A stretch of 19,375 nt of DNA, from contig DDET01000035.1 in assembly GCA_002336915.1 (NCBI GenBank), forward strand, positions 1-19,375, in the 5' to 3' direction. The notes under the pieces were generated by a model, which was not told the origin of the DNA, did not search any database, and saw nothing but the letters and a program-made list of their open reading frames with translations. This document shows positions 12,939-19,375 of this stretch, in pieces. Source of the stretch: Bacteroidetes bacterium UBA1947. Lineage in GTDB: Bacteria; Bacteroidota; Bacteroidia; Chitinophagales; Chitinophagaceae. The first letter of the stretch is position 1. The number at the start of each line of letters is the position of its first letter. Both the position numbers and the translations under genes were made by a program.

Positions 12939-14513
12939 ATGAAAAAAATAGTAATGGCACTTTTGTGCACGGCAGCATTTTCCAATGCATCTTTTGCACA
13001 AAAGATGGATGATGAGCCGGATCTGCAAATGATAGCGCGTATAAAACAGGAAGGCTTTAATAACTCAAAGGCTATGGAAACCTTGTTCCAGCTAACGGAT
13101 GTGAATGGGCCAAGGCTTACCGGCTCGCCGGGAATGAAGAAGGCGGAACAATGGGCCAGACAACAGCTGAGTGACTGGGGGCTGGCTAATGCGGCCATAG
13201 AGCCATGGGGCAGCTTTGGCAAAGGCTGGCAGGTGGAGAAATGCTATGCGGCTATGACCGCCCCGTATTATCAACAATTGATAGCAGTGCCCAAGGCCTG
13301 GACGCCGGGTACTAATGGTTTGATAAAAGGAAATGCAATAAGTGTGAAAATTGATGCTGCTGCTGATATGGAAAAATACAAAGGTATGCTTGCAGGCAAG
13401 ATCATTGTACTGGAGCCCGGCGCTAATACTGAAACAAAGGTGAACTTCAAGCCAGACGGCAAAAGGCTAACTGACGAAGAACTGGAGAAGATGGATGTAG
13501 ACCCACATGCAGATGATGAGATAGATAACCTGCCCAGGCGCAACAACAATAAAAATCAAAGTCCAAACCCAAGGGCTGCTGCGATGGGATTGCGCGCGCA
13601 AATGGACTCCTTTTTTATCGCCGAAAAGGCGATAGCCGTGGTAAGGCTGGTGCGCGGCACCATGGGTACGGTATTTACATCGAACGGAGCCTCAAGGGCA
13701 ATTGACGCCAAGCCGGTATTGCCTGAGCTTGAAATGGGGCAGGAACATATAAACAGGATCATAAGACTGCTGGACGCGGGGAAAGAAGTATCATTGGAAA
13801 TGGAAACAAAGACCACCTTTTATACAGACTCGATAGAGAACAATGTGGTAGCTGAAATACCAGGTACAGATAAGAACCTGAAAAGCGAACTGGTGATGTT
13901 GGGTGGCCATATGGACTCGTGGCATGGCGCTACAGGTACCACTGATAACGGAACGGGCGTAACAGTGGCTATGGAAGCTGTCCGTATTTTGAAAGCGCTG
14001 GATGTAAAGCCGAGGAGGACAATACGTATTGTTTTATGGAGCGGCGAGGAGCAAGGCTTGCTGGGCTCAAGGGGATATGTGAAATCCCATTTCGGGGATA
14101 AGGATAGCATGAAGTTCAAGCCGGAATATGATAAGGTGTCTGCCTATTATAACCTGGATAACGGTGCTGGTAAAATACGCGGTATTTACCTGCAGAGCAA
14201 TGATATGGTGCGGCCCATATTTGAATCGTGGCTGGAACCCTTTAAAGATATGGGAGCCAGCACAGTTACCATACGTAATACAGGCTCGACAGACCATATC
14301 TCTTTCGACGACATAGGTATACCAGGCTTCCAGTTCATCCAGGACCCCCTTGAATATGGATCGCGGACGCACCATAGCAATATGGACAGCTATGACCGGG
14401 TGAACAGTAATGACCTGAAGCAGGCATCCGTGATAATGGCTTCCTTTGTTTATAATACCGCTATGCGCGACGAAAAGCTGCCGAGGAAGCCAATGCCTGT
14501 GGCAAAAAAATAG
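12939..14513 (+). CDS. Secreted M28-family zinc metallopeptidase
   Basis: A 524-residue exported co-catalytic zinc peptidase, probably an aminopeptidase or carboxypeptidase acting in the periplasm or outside the cell. A signal peptide covers 1-20 with a SFA-Q cleavage site. The region about 110-290 resembles the PA-type insert common in this family. The zinc ligands of the M28 fold are all present: His324 (GGHMDSW), Asp336 (TDNGTG), Glu371 with catalytic Glu370 (WSGEEQG), Asp407 (NLDNGAG) and His478 (RTHHSN). The charged stretch at about 185-205, including PRRNNNKNQ, is probably a flexible insert. No C-terminal type IX secretion sorting domain is visible, since the protein ends shortly after the catalytic fold. 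It converges on the antiporter gene with only 9 nt between stops. Confidence 0.93.
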   Translation: MKKIVMALLCTAAFSNASFAQKMDDEPDLQMIARIKQEGFNNSKAMETLFQLTDVNGPRLTGSPGMKKAEQWARQQLSDWGLANAAIEPWGSFGKGWQVEKCYAAMTAPYYQQLIAVPKAWTPGTNGLIKGNAISVKIDAAADMEKYKGMLAGKIIVLEPGANTETKVNFKPDGKRLTDEELEKMDVDPHADDEIDNLPRRNNNKNQSPNPRAAAMGLRAQMDSFFIAEKAIAVVRLVRGTMGTVFTSNGASRAIDAKPVLPELEMGQEHINRIIRLLDAGKEVSLEMETKTTFYTDSIENNVVAEIPGTDKNLKSELVMLGGHMDSWHGATGTTDNGTGVTVAMEAVRILKALDVKPRRTIRIVLWSGEEQGLLGSRGYVKSHFGDKDSMKFKPEYDKVSAYYNLDNGAGKIRGIYLQSNDMVRPIFESWLEPFKDMGASTVTIRNTGSTDHISFDDIGIPGFQFIQDPLEYGSRTHHSNMDSYDRVNSNDLKQASVIMASFVYNTAMRDEKLPRKPMPVAKK

Positions 14514-14522
14514 TTAAGCGGA

Positions 14523-15734
14523 CTAAACAAATTTGTCTTCTCTTTCGTAGTACTTGTATTTTTCTTTGTTGAAGAACAGGAGACCAACCATCATGAGCAG
14601 GCTTGTAAGTACTACTACGAAAAACAAAATGCCATCGCTGAAGCTACTCATGCTTTTTTCGGCAGGTATGCTGTAGAACAACAATATGGTGACAAGGCCA
14701 CGTGGCATAAGAAATAGCTCGGGGAACAGGTTTGCCCTTAGAATAAGTCGGAGGTAGAGGAACCTTACCACAAGCAGTATGAGCACAATGCAAGATCCTA
14801 TTTGCCAGACATTAGGCAGTATGAGCATTGGGAGCTGTATGGTATAACCAAAAATGATGAAAAAGAAGGTGCGTATCAGGAAGGAGGTTTCGGCTGTAAT
14901 GGATTTCATGAATACCAACACGCCTTCCAGGTTGGTGGTGGGTATCCATTTACGTAAGCGGCCGCGTATCACCCGCGGGCTGTTATTAAGCACCAGCCCG
15001 AAAACCAGCACGATAAGTAAAGAGGGCAGATGTATGATCTCGCCTGATGCATATACCATAGAAAGTATGGCAAAAACAAGGAAGAACTTAACACTTACTT
15101 CAGTTTTGGAGAGTATATATAGCAGGAGCAAAGTGGAGGCCAGGGAGATGACAATAGCCAGCAGCACATTGCCAACAAAAGTAAGCGATGTATTAAGGCT
15201 AAAAAGGTTGTGCATGATCATGTAGTTAAATACAAGAATGCCAATGATATCGGAGAAAGAAGATTCATAAATAATAAACTCCTTTTTAAACTCAGGCAGA
15301 TGACTGGTGCTGGGTATTACAATGGCACTGCTAATGATACTCAGGGGTACCGCGTACAGGAACGCGTTCGCAAACGATTCATGGAGCCAGTTCATGATCA
15401 GGAAGCCGATGGCGAAAGACGAAATGATGAAAATAAAAAGCGCCGAAAAAAATGAATTGCCTATCAGTTTATACTTGCCTTTGTGCACTTCCAGGTCAAG
15501 TGCGGCCTCCAGAATGATCATAATAAGGCCCACTGCACCAAGTATTTTTACGAGCTTGTTCACGTCGAGCTGAGGGATGCCAGAATACCGGGAGAAGTAC
15601 TGTACACCGATGCCGGTGCCTATAAGCAGCAATACCGAGGGGATATTTGTTTTGCGGCTTACCATGTTGAACAAGTAACTGAGTATCACAACGCAGCTTA
15701 GTAAGATGATAATAGTATGCGAATTAATGCCCAT
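14523..15734 (-). CDS. Cation/proton antiporter, CPA superfamily
   Basis: A 403-residue polytopic inner-membrane protein, probably exchanging sodium or potassium ions for protons. About eleven to twelve hydrophobic segments span the whole length, with a short charged C-terminal tail (KEKYKYYEREDKFV). The segment FIIYESSFSDIIGILVFNYM (153-172) aligns with the ion-binding helix of CPA1 antiporters, where the usual pattern is ExxxND; here the Asn position is Ser161 before Asp162. The C-terminal stretch LFLMPRGLVTILLFYSIP is also typical of Na+/H+ exchangers. No RCK or TrkA-N regulatory domain is attached, unlike KefB-type proteins. The gene is alone on its strand. Ion specificity cannot be read from the sequence. 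Confidence 0.88.
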   Translation of the reverse strand: MGINSHTIIILLSCVVILSYLFNMVSRKTNIPSVLLLIGTGIGVQYFSRYSGIPQLDVNKLVKILGAVGLIMIILEAALDLEVHKGKYKLIGNSFFSALFIFIISSFAIGFLIMNWLHESFANAFLYAVPLSIISSAIVIPSTSHLPEFKKEFIIYESSFSDIIGILVFNYMIMHNLFSLNTSLTFVGNVLLAIVISLASTLLLLYILSKTEVSVKFFLVFAILSMVYASGEIIHLPSLLIVLVFGLVLNNSPRVIRGRLRKWIPTTNLEGVLVFMKSITAETSFLIRTFFFIIFGYTIQLPMLILPNVWQIGSCIVLILLVVRFLYLRLILRANLFPELFLMPRGLVTILLFYSIPAEKSMSSFSDGILFFVVVLTSLLMMVGLLFFNKEKYKYYEREDKFV

Positions 15735-15810
15735 TTGAAGAATTATAAAGTCTTGTTAAACATACCGATAAAAGCAATAAAAATGTGCCTTCCCAGGTTA
15801 ATAAAAGGTG

Positions 15811-15850
15811 TGGCACGGTGTTTGTAATTACTAGGGCAGAAACAGATTTG
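15811..15850 (+). promoter_or_regulatory. Overlapping sigma-54-like and housekeeping-type promoter elements
   Basis: TGGCACG (15811-15817), four bases, then TTGTA (15822-15826) matches the sigma-54 -24/-12 consensus except for T in place of C at -12. Overlapping it, TTTG (15821-15824) and CAGATTTG (15843-15850), 18 nt apart, resemble a Bacteroidota -33/-7 pair. TGGCAC begins 62 nt before the ATG at 15873, a distance similar to that at the two DUF4476 genes. Confidence 0.45.
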
Positions 15851-15872
15851 AAACAGATAAAAATTGAAGGTT

Positions 15873-16061
15873 ATGAAAAACAGGACCATACAATACTTCA
15901 AACAGGCAAAGGCAAGGAAAGTACTGCAGCACCCGCTGGAAGCAGATCTTATGACATTTTTAAGCGCAACGCTTAACTTAAGTCGCAACAACGTGGTGAA
16001 GAGGCATATTGAGCAGACCTTGCACCAGTTATATCCTACTCAACACAGGATGAGCGCTTAA
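15873..16061 (+). CDS. Small basic protein of 62 residues, unknown function
   Basis: A short open frame starting at ATG 15873 (MKNRTIQYFKQAKARK) and ending in RMSA; an upstream in-frame TTG at 15864 is unlikely to be used. The protein is basic, has no signal peptide or membrane helix, and looks largely helical (KVLQHPLEADLMTFL, NVVKRHIEQTLHQLY). I do not recognise a family. Support comes from context: promoter-like elements end 22 nt upstream, a 32-bp perfect palindrome able to terminate transcription lies 53 nt downstream, and the frame fills a gap of nearly 500 bp between divergently placed larger genes. It could still be chance, or the transcript could be a non-coding RNA. Confidence 0.5.
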   Translation: MKNRTIQYFKQAKARKVLQHPLEADLMTFLSATLNLSRNNVVKRHIEQTLHQLYPTQHRMSA

Positions 16062-16114
16062 GGCGTGGCAAGGACGGGACTATATTCCACTCCATAAATA
16101 GATATACTAGTAAC

Positions 16115-16146
16115 GAAATAGCAGGCATCATGATGCCTGCTATTTC
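16115..16146. terminator. 32-bp perfect palindrome, likely terminator
   Basis: Bases 16115-16130 are the exact reverse complement of 16131-16146. As RNA this folds into a 14-bp stem with a CATG loop, followed by the T-rich stretch TATTTTATC. It lies between the 62-aa gene and the SDR gene, both rightward, and most simply ends transcription of the former. A perfect palindrome this long could also bind a dimeric regulator. Confidence 0.65.
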
Positions 16147-16232
16147 TATTTTATCGAGCTAATGTTGGAGAGCTGGTGATACAGTCCCGGCTATGGTGTA
16201 TTTTAGCGGCAAAACAGCGTAGTATGCTCTCC

Positions 16233-17012
16233 ATGAGTTTAAAAAATAAGACCGCATTAGTGGCAGGTAGTACACAGGGAATTGGCCTGGCATCGGCGCA
16301 GGCCCTGGCATCATTAGGCGCAAACTGTGTATTGATATCGCGTAGCGAGGAAAAATTGAAAGTAGCTATGGCTACGTTGGACAATAGCGCAGGGCAAAAA
16401 CACAGCTATCTCGTGGCTGATTTTGCTAAAGTGCAACAGGTAGAAGAAGTAGTAGCACAATACCTAAAAGACAAAATCATAGATATATTGGTGAATAACA
16501 GTGGCGGTCCTGCGGCGGGACCCGCATCGGATGCGCGTCCCGAACAATTCATGGATGCATTCCAACAACATCTTATCTGTAATCATATATTAACAACCCT
16601 GGTGATGCCAGGCATGAAGGCTACAGGTCACGGACGTATCATTAATATTATATCTACTTCTGTAAAGATCCCGCTGAAGAACCTCGGGGTATCCAATACC
16701 ATACGCGGCGCTGTGGCCTCCTGGGCTAAAACAATGGCCAATGAGTTGGGGAAATTTGGTATCACGGTGAACAATGTACTGCCCGGGGCTACCGCTACAG
16801 GCAGGCTGGAAGCGATCATTAATAACAAAGTAAGCAAAACGGGCCTGGCCCAGGATGTGATAGAAAAAGAAATGCTGGAGGAGATACCTGCTGGGCGATT
16901 TGGCAAGCCCGAGGAGATAGCTGCGGTAGTTGCCTTTCTTGCATCACCGGCTGCGAGCTATGTAAATGGCACCAGTATCCCGGTGGATGGAGGCCGAACA
17001 GGCTCAATATGA
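16233..17012 (+). CDS. SDR-family protein with non-canonical active site
   Basis: A 259-residue short-chain dehydrogenase/reductase-fold protein. The start at 16233 (MSLKNKTALVAG) gives the usual spacing to the cofactor loop; ATG 16224 or GTG 16176 would add residues without family support. The Rossmann loop is AGSTQGIG (11-18), with Ala for the usual first Thr, and the NNAG motif reads NNSGG (88-92). The catalytic Ser is present (Ser141 in IISTS), but the Tyr and Lys expected 13 and 17 residues later are Ser154 and Arg158 (LGVSNTIRGA). This matches an SDR subgroup annotated as 3-oxoacyl-ACP reductase-like that typically reads LSN-x-x-R here. Fold and nucleotide binding are likely, but ordinary Tyr/Lys catalysis is not. 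Substrate unknown. It stands alone upstream of the act operon. Confidence 0.9.
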   Translation: MSLKNKTALVAGSTQGIGLASAQALASLGANCVLISRSEEKLKVAMATLDNSAGQKHSYLVADFAKVQQVEEVVAQYLKDKIIDILVNNSGGPAAGPASDARPEQFMDAFQQHLICNHILTTLVMPGMKATGHGRIINIISTSVKIPLKNLGVSNTIRGAVASWAKTMANELGKFGITVNNVLPGATATGRLEAIINNKVSKTGLAQDVIEKEMLEEIPAGRFGKPEEIAAVVAFLASPAASYVNGTSIPVDGGRTGSI

Positions 17013-17174
17013 GGGGCTTATTTTATTTTACAGGTAATTGTTTTTCATTTCCGGGAATATTTTTCGTGAAAGAAATGTTATAAAGGGTTGGTTTTTAGAG
17101 CGAAATTCCGATGACAATAAAATGACATTAGGAAAATAAACATAAGAAAAAAAGGGCTGAAACCCGCGCCAGTA

Positions 17175-17199
17175 TTGAAAAACATTTTTTCAAAAATGT
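17175..17199. repeat. Two mutually exclusive overlapping hairpins
   Basis: TTGAAAAA (17175-17182) can pair with TTTTTCAA (17186-17193). Alternatively ACATTTTT (17182-17189) can pair with AAAAATGT (17192-17199). The two structures share bases and cannot coexist. They lie about 25 nt before the likely actA -7 element. The rest of the gap 17013-17297 is AT-rich, with no gene seen. Confidence 0.4.
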
Positions 17200-17223
17200 G
17201 TATAAACTTTCATCATTGTGTTG

Positions 17224-17231
17224 TAGTTTTG
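17224..17231 (+). promoter_or_regulatory. Likely -7 promoter element of the act operon
   Basis: TAGTTTTG is a full match to the Bacteroidota -7 consensus TAnnTTTG. TGTG at 17197-17200, 23 nt upstream, is an imperfect -33 candidate. Transcription would start near 17238 and leave a leader of about 60 nt to the ATG at 17298. Confidence 0.5.
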
Positions 17232-17297
17232 CCCTGCTTTGTCAAAAAGGTAAGTTAATTTTCAATTTTTATTTCTGTGTCTGAATCTATTAAGCCG

Positions 17298-18554
17298 ATG
17301 TATAGGAAAATTGCCGGAAGCACATTTATTATATTTGTAGCGCTCTTATTCAGCAGTTTTTCAGTTCTTGCTGCGCCAGATGGTAAGGCTCTCTTCCAAT
17401 CTAATTGTGCCAGTTGTCACAACCCCTTGAAGGATGCCACAGGCCCTGCGCTTAAGAACATCGATAAGACGTTCCCGAGCAAGGAATGGGGATACAACTG
17501 GATCCACAACTCATCTGCACTTATCGCAAGCGGAGATAAGACCGCAAACGATATTTACAATAAGTTCAATAAGACACAGATGACTGCCTTCCCGCAGTTA
17601 TCTAAAGAAGATATCGATGCGATATTAGATTATGTAAATAAGTATGAAGCACCGGTTGCGGCCGCACCTGCAGGTGGTGGAGAAACTGCACAACCTGAGT
17701 CTAATGGTTGGGTATACACGCTTATTACTCTTTCTTTATTGATGCTGGTACTGGTATTGTGGCGTGCTAACCGCACACTGCGCCGTGCTGCACATGAAAA
17801 AGAAGGCATACCTAACGAAAAAGAAATTCCGCTATACCGTAATAAAGTAGTGATAGCAGTAGTTGCGATCGTTGCATTTATCGCCGCAGGCTACTGGATG
17901 GTGAATGGCGCCATCAACATGGGCCGCCAGCAGAACTATCAACCTGCACAACCTGTTTTCTACTCTCACGCAGTGCATGCGGGTATCAATGAAATTAATT
18001 GTCTCTATTGCCACGCCGGTGCTGAAAAGAGCCGCCAGGCAATGATACCATCTACCAATGTATGTATGAACTGCCACAAGCAGGTGAGTGAATATAGCGG
18101 TGCGAAAGATCATCCGCTGGTAACAGCTGAAGGCAAAACAATAGATGGTACTGCCGAAATACACAAACTGTATGACTATGCAGGATGGGATCCTGAAAAG
18201 AAAGCTTACAAGCGTGATGCCGCAGGTAACATCCTGGCTAAGCCTATAGCATGGACAAAGATCCACAACCTGCCAGACCACGTTTACTTTAACCACTCAC
18301 AGCACGTAAAAGTAGGGCAGGTACAATGCCAGCGCTGCCACGGACCTATACAGGATATGGATGAGGTGTTTCAATTTGCACCCTTATCTATGGGCTGGTG
18401 TATCAACTGCCACCGCCAGACACAGGTGCAGTTTGCCAACAACGACTATTACACAATATTCCAGAAATATCACCAGGAACTTAAAGAAGGCAAGCGCACA
18501 GGCGTAACCGTAGAAGATATAGGCGGCCTTGAATGCCAACGTTGCCACTATTAA
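17298..18554 (+). CDS. actA: Alternative complex III multihaem cytochrome subunit ActA
   Basis: ActA is the periplasmic c-type cytochrome subunit of alternative complex III, which oxidises menaquinol and passes electrons towards a terminal oxidase. From ATG 17298 the protein has 418 residues and an N-terminal signal sequence (1-26, FIIFVALLFSSFSVLAA); a GTG at 17277 would only extend the signal. A class I cytochrome c domain follows, with CASCH (37-41). Two membrane helices come next (about 138-156 and 184-205), and then a periplasmic domain with five CXXCH sites at 235, 256, 344, 368 and 413. The last one ends one residue before the C-terminus. The six haem sites suggest a monohaem domain joined to the pentahaem ActA core. 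actB follows 108 nt later, confirming the operon. Confidence 0.9.
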   Translation: MYRKIAGSTFIIFVALLFSSFSVLAAPDGKALFQSNCASCHNPLKDATGPALKNIDKTFPSKEWGYNWIHNSSALIASGDKTANDIYNKFNKTQMTAFPQLSKEDIDAILDYVNKYEAPVAAAPAGGGETAQPESNGWVYTLITLSLLMLVLVLWRANRTLRRAAHEKEGIPNEKEIPLYRNKVVIAVVAIVAFIAAGYWMVNGAINMGRQQNYQPAQPVFYSHAVHAGINEINCLYCHAGAEKSRQAMIPSTNVCMNCHKQVSEYSGAKDHPLVTAEGKTIDGTAEIHKLYDYAGWDPEKKAYKRDAAGNILAKPIAWTKIHNLPDHVYFNHSQHVKVGQVQCQRCHGPIQDMDEVFQFAPLSMGWCINCHRQTQVQFANNDYYTIFQKYHQELKEGKRTGVTVEDIGGLECQRCHY

Positions 18555-18635
18555 TAAGTTACGATTGAGACTAGCTGCCAGCAAGGGAATTGAGAGATAT
18601 AGGAAATAATATTTGAGCCAATTTTTAATAAAATT

Positions 18636-18654
18636 ATTCGGAAACTTACCGAAT
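18636..18654 (+). promoter_or_regulatory. Hairpin just upstream of the actB start
   Basis: ATTCGG (18636-18641) and CCGAAT (18649-18654) form a 6-bp stem with a 7-nt loop, ending 8 nt before the actB ATG. A second AT-only inverted repeat (AATTTT-TAAT-AAAATT) precedes it. Together they occupy the 108-nt actA-actB gap. They could influence actB translation or mRNA processing. Confidence 0.35.
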
Positions 18655-18662
18655 CGAACAAT

Positions 18663-19375
18663 ATGAGTCAGAAACAATATTGGAAGGGGCTGGAGGAACT
18701 GCAGGACTCTGCTGCTAACCAGGAAAAGGTTGCAAATGAGTTCCAGGAACCATTAGCGTTTGAAATGAGCGATAGCTTGCTTAATGCGACTACTCCCCGC
18801 CGCGACTTTTTGAAGTTCTTAGGTTTTAGCACCGTAGCAGCCACACTTGCTGCAAGTTGCGAAATGCCTGTGCGTAAAGCTATACCCTATGCTATAAAGC
18901 CAGAGGATATAGTGCCGGGTGTGCCCAACTACTACGCTTCAACCTTTAATGATGGTGGCGATTACTGCGCTATCGTTGTAAAAACACGTGACGGTCGTCC
19001 TATAAAAATAGAAGGTAATGAGCTTTCTTCTGTTACACGTGGTGCCACATCGGCCCGTGTACAGGCTTCTGTACTTAACCTTTATGATAAGACACGCATG
19101 CGCTACCCGCATGCTGACGGGCAGGAAGCAACTTATGATGCTATCGACCGCCAGGTGAAAGAACTGTTGGCTGCCAATGCAGGAAAGCCTGCGTATATCC
19201 TTACCGGTTCTATCCTCAGCCCTACTACAAAAGATATTATCAGCCAGTTCATAACTAAATTCCCGAATGCGAAACATGTGGTTTATGACCCAATTTCTTA
19301 TTCAGGTATGCTGCTGGCCAATGAAGCAAGCTACGGTAAGCGCGCATTGCCTTCTTATCATTTCGATAAAGCACA
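18663..19375 (+). CDS. actB: Alternative complex III iron-sulfur subunit ActB, partial (3' end beyond window)
   Basis: The first 237 residues of ActB, the large molybdopterin-oxidoreductase-like subunit with a fused iron-sulfur domain found in alternative complex III. The frame is open from ATG 18663 to the window edge. The start MSQKQYWKGLEEL is typical. A twin-arginine-like signal follows, RRDFLKFLGFSTVAATLAAS from Arg46, ending in a lipobox-like LAASC with Cys66. The mature part begins EMPVRKAIPYAIKPEDIVPG, with GRPIKIEGNE further on, as in molybdopterin-type proteins. A hairpin precedes the start. The combination of Tat-like signal and lipobox suggests a lipid-anchored periplasmic protein. 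Downstream act genes (actC onward) are expected beyond the window, but this is inference. Confidence 0.93.
   Translation, partial: MSQKQYWKGLEELQDSAANQEKVANEFQEPLAFEMSDSLLNATTPRRDFLKFLGFSTVAATLAASCEMPVRKAIPYAIKPEDIVPGVPNYYASTFNDGGDYCAIVVKTRDGRPIKIEGNELSSVTRGATSARVQASVLNLYDKTRMRYPHADGQEATYDAIDRQVKELLAANAGKPAYILTGSILSPTTKDIISQFITKFPNAKHVVYDPISYSGMLLANEASYGKRALPSYHFDKA

Noticed and set aside
15743..15991. 82-codon leftward frame overlapping the antiporter upstream region
   Set aside because: It overlaps the better-supported rightward 62-codon frame antisense, has no recognisable motif, and lacks a promoter-like sequence.
18939..19277. 112-codon leftward frame near the right edge
   Set aside because: It is antisense to actB, which is open through the same region with clear family sequence.

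Overview
The window looks like chromosomal DNA from a Bacteroidota bacterium, most likely the Chitinophagaceae or close relatives. The signs are two secreted DUF4476 proteins, a DUF3667 zinc-ribbon membrane protein, a gcvH-vanZ pair, a large B12-dependent (class II) ribonucleotide reductase, the start of an alternative complex III operon, no Shine-Dalgarno sites, and several promoter-like sequences of the Bacteroidota type (TTTG, about 20 nt, TAnnTTTG). No transposase, phage gene, CRISPR array, rRNA or tRNA was seen. Most genes are ordinary housekeeping or envelope genes; the interest is mainly between genes and in a few atypical active sites.

Layout. Bases 1-85 hold two copies of a 46-bp-period tandem repeat just before ruvB (+). 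A trio of hairpin-forming sequences (1161-1253) separates ruvB from a leftward block: gcvH, a VanZ-like membrane protein, an HddA-type heptose kinase, an HddC-type nucleotidyltransferase and a GT4 glycosyltransferase. The last three fit synthesis and transfer of an activated heptose for a surface glycan; the isomerase (GmhA) and phosphatase (GmhB) steps are not in the window. An AT-rich divergent gap (5051-5405) with one perfect and one near-perfect DnaA box separates gcvH from nrdJ (+), which ends at a clear terminator. Two adjacent DUF4476 genes (+) follow, each preceded by almost the same sigma-54-like 16-mer. They converge on a PaaG-like isomerase/DUF3667 pair (-) across a 22-bp perfect-stem hairpin that includes the DUF3667 stop codon.

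From 12.9 kb there is a secreted M28 zinc peptidase (+) and a tail-to-tail cation/proton antiporter (-). Then come a candidate 62-aa gene of unknown function with its own promoter-like and terminator-like elements, an SDR-family protein lacking the canonical Tyr/Lys catalytic pair, and actA and the beginning of actB of alternative complex III, which passes electrons from menaquinol towards a terminal oxidase. ActA carries six CXXCH haem motifs. ActB runs off the right edge.

The main candidates for something undescribed are the sigma-54-like element shared by both DUF4476 genes and the 62-aa gene, the 62-aa gene itself, the DnaA boxes upstream of nrdJ, and the palindromic repeat families near ruvB. 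All assignments come from reading the sequence and recalling family motifs; no database search was run.
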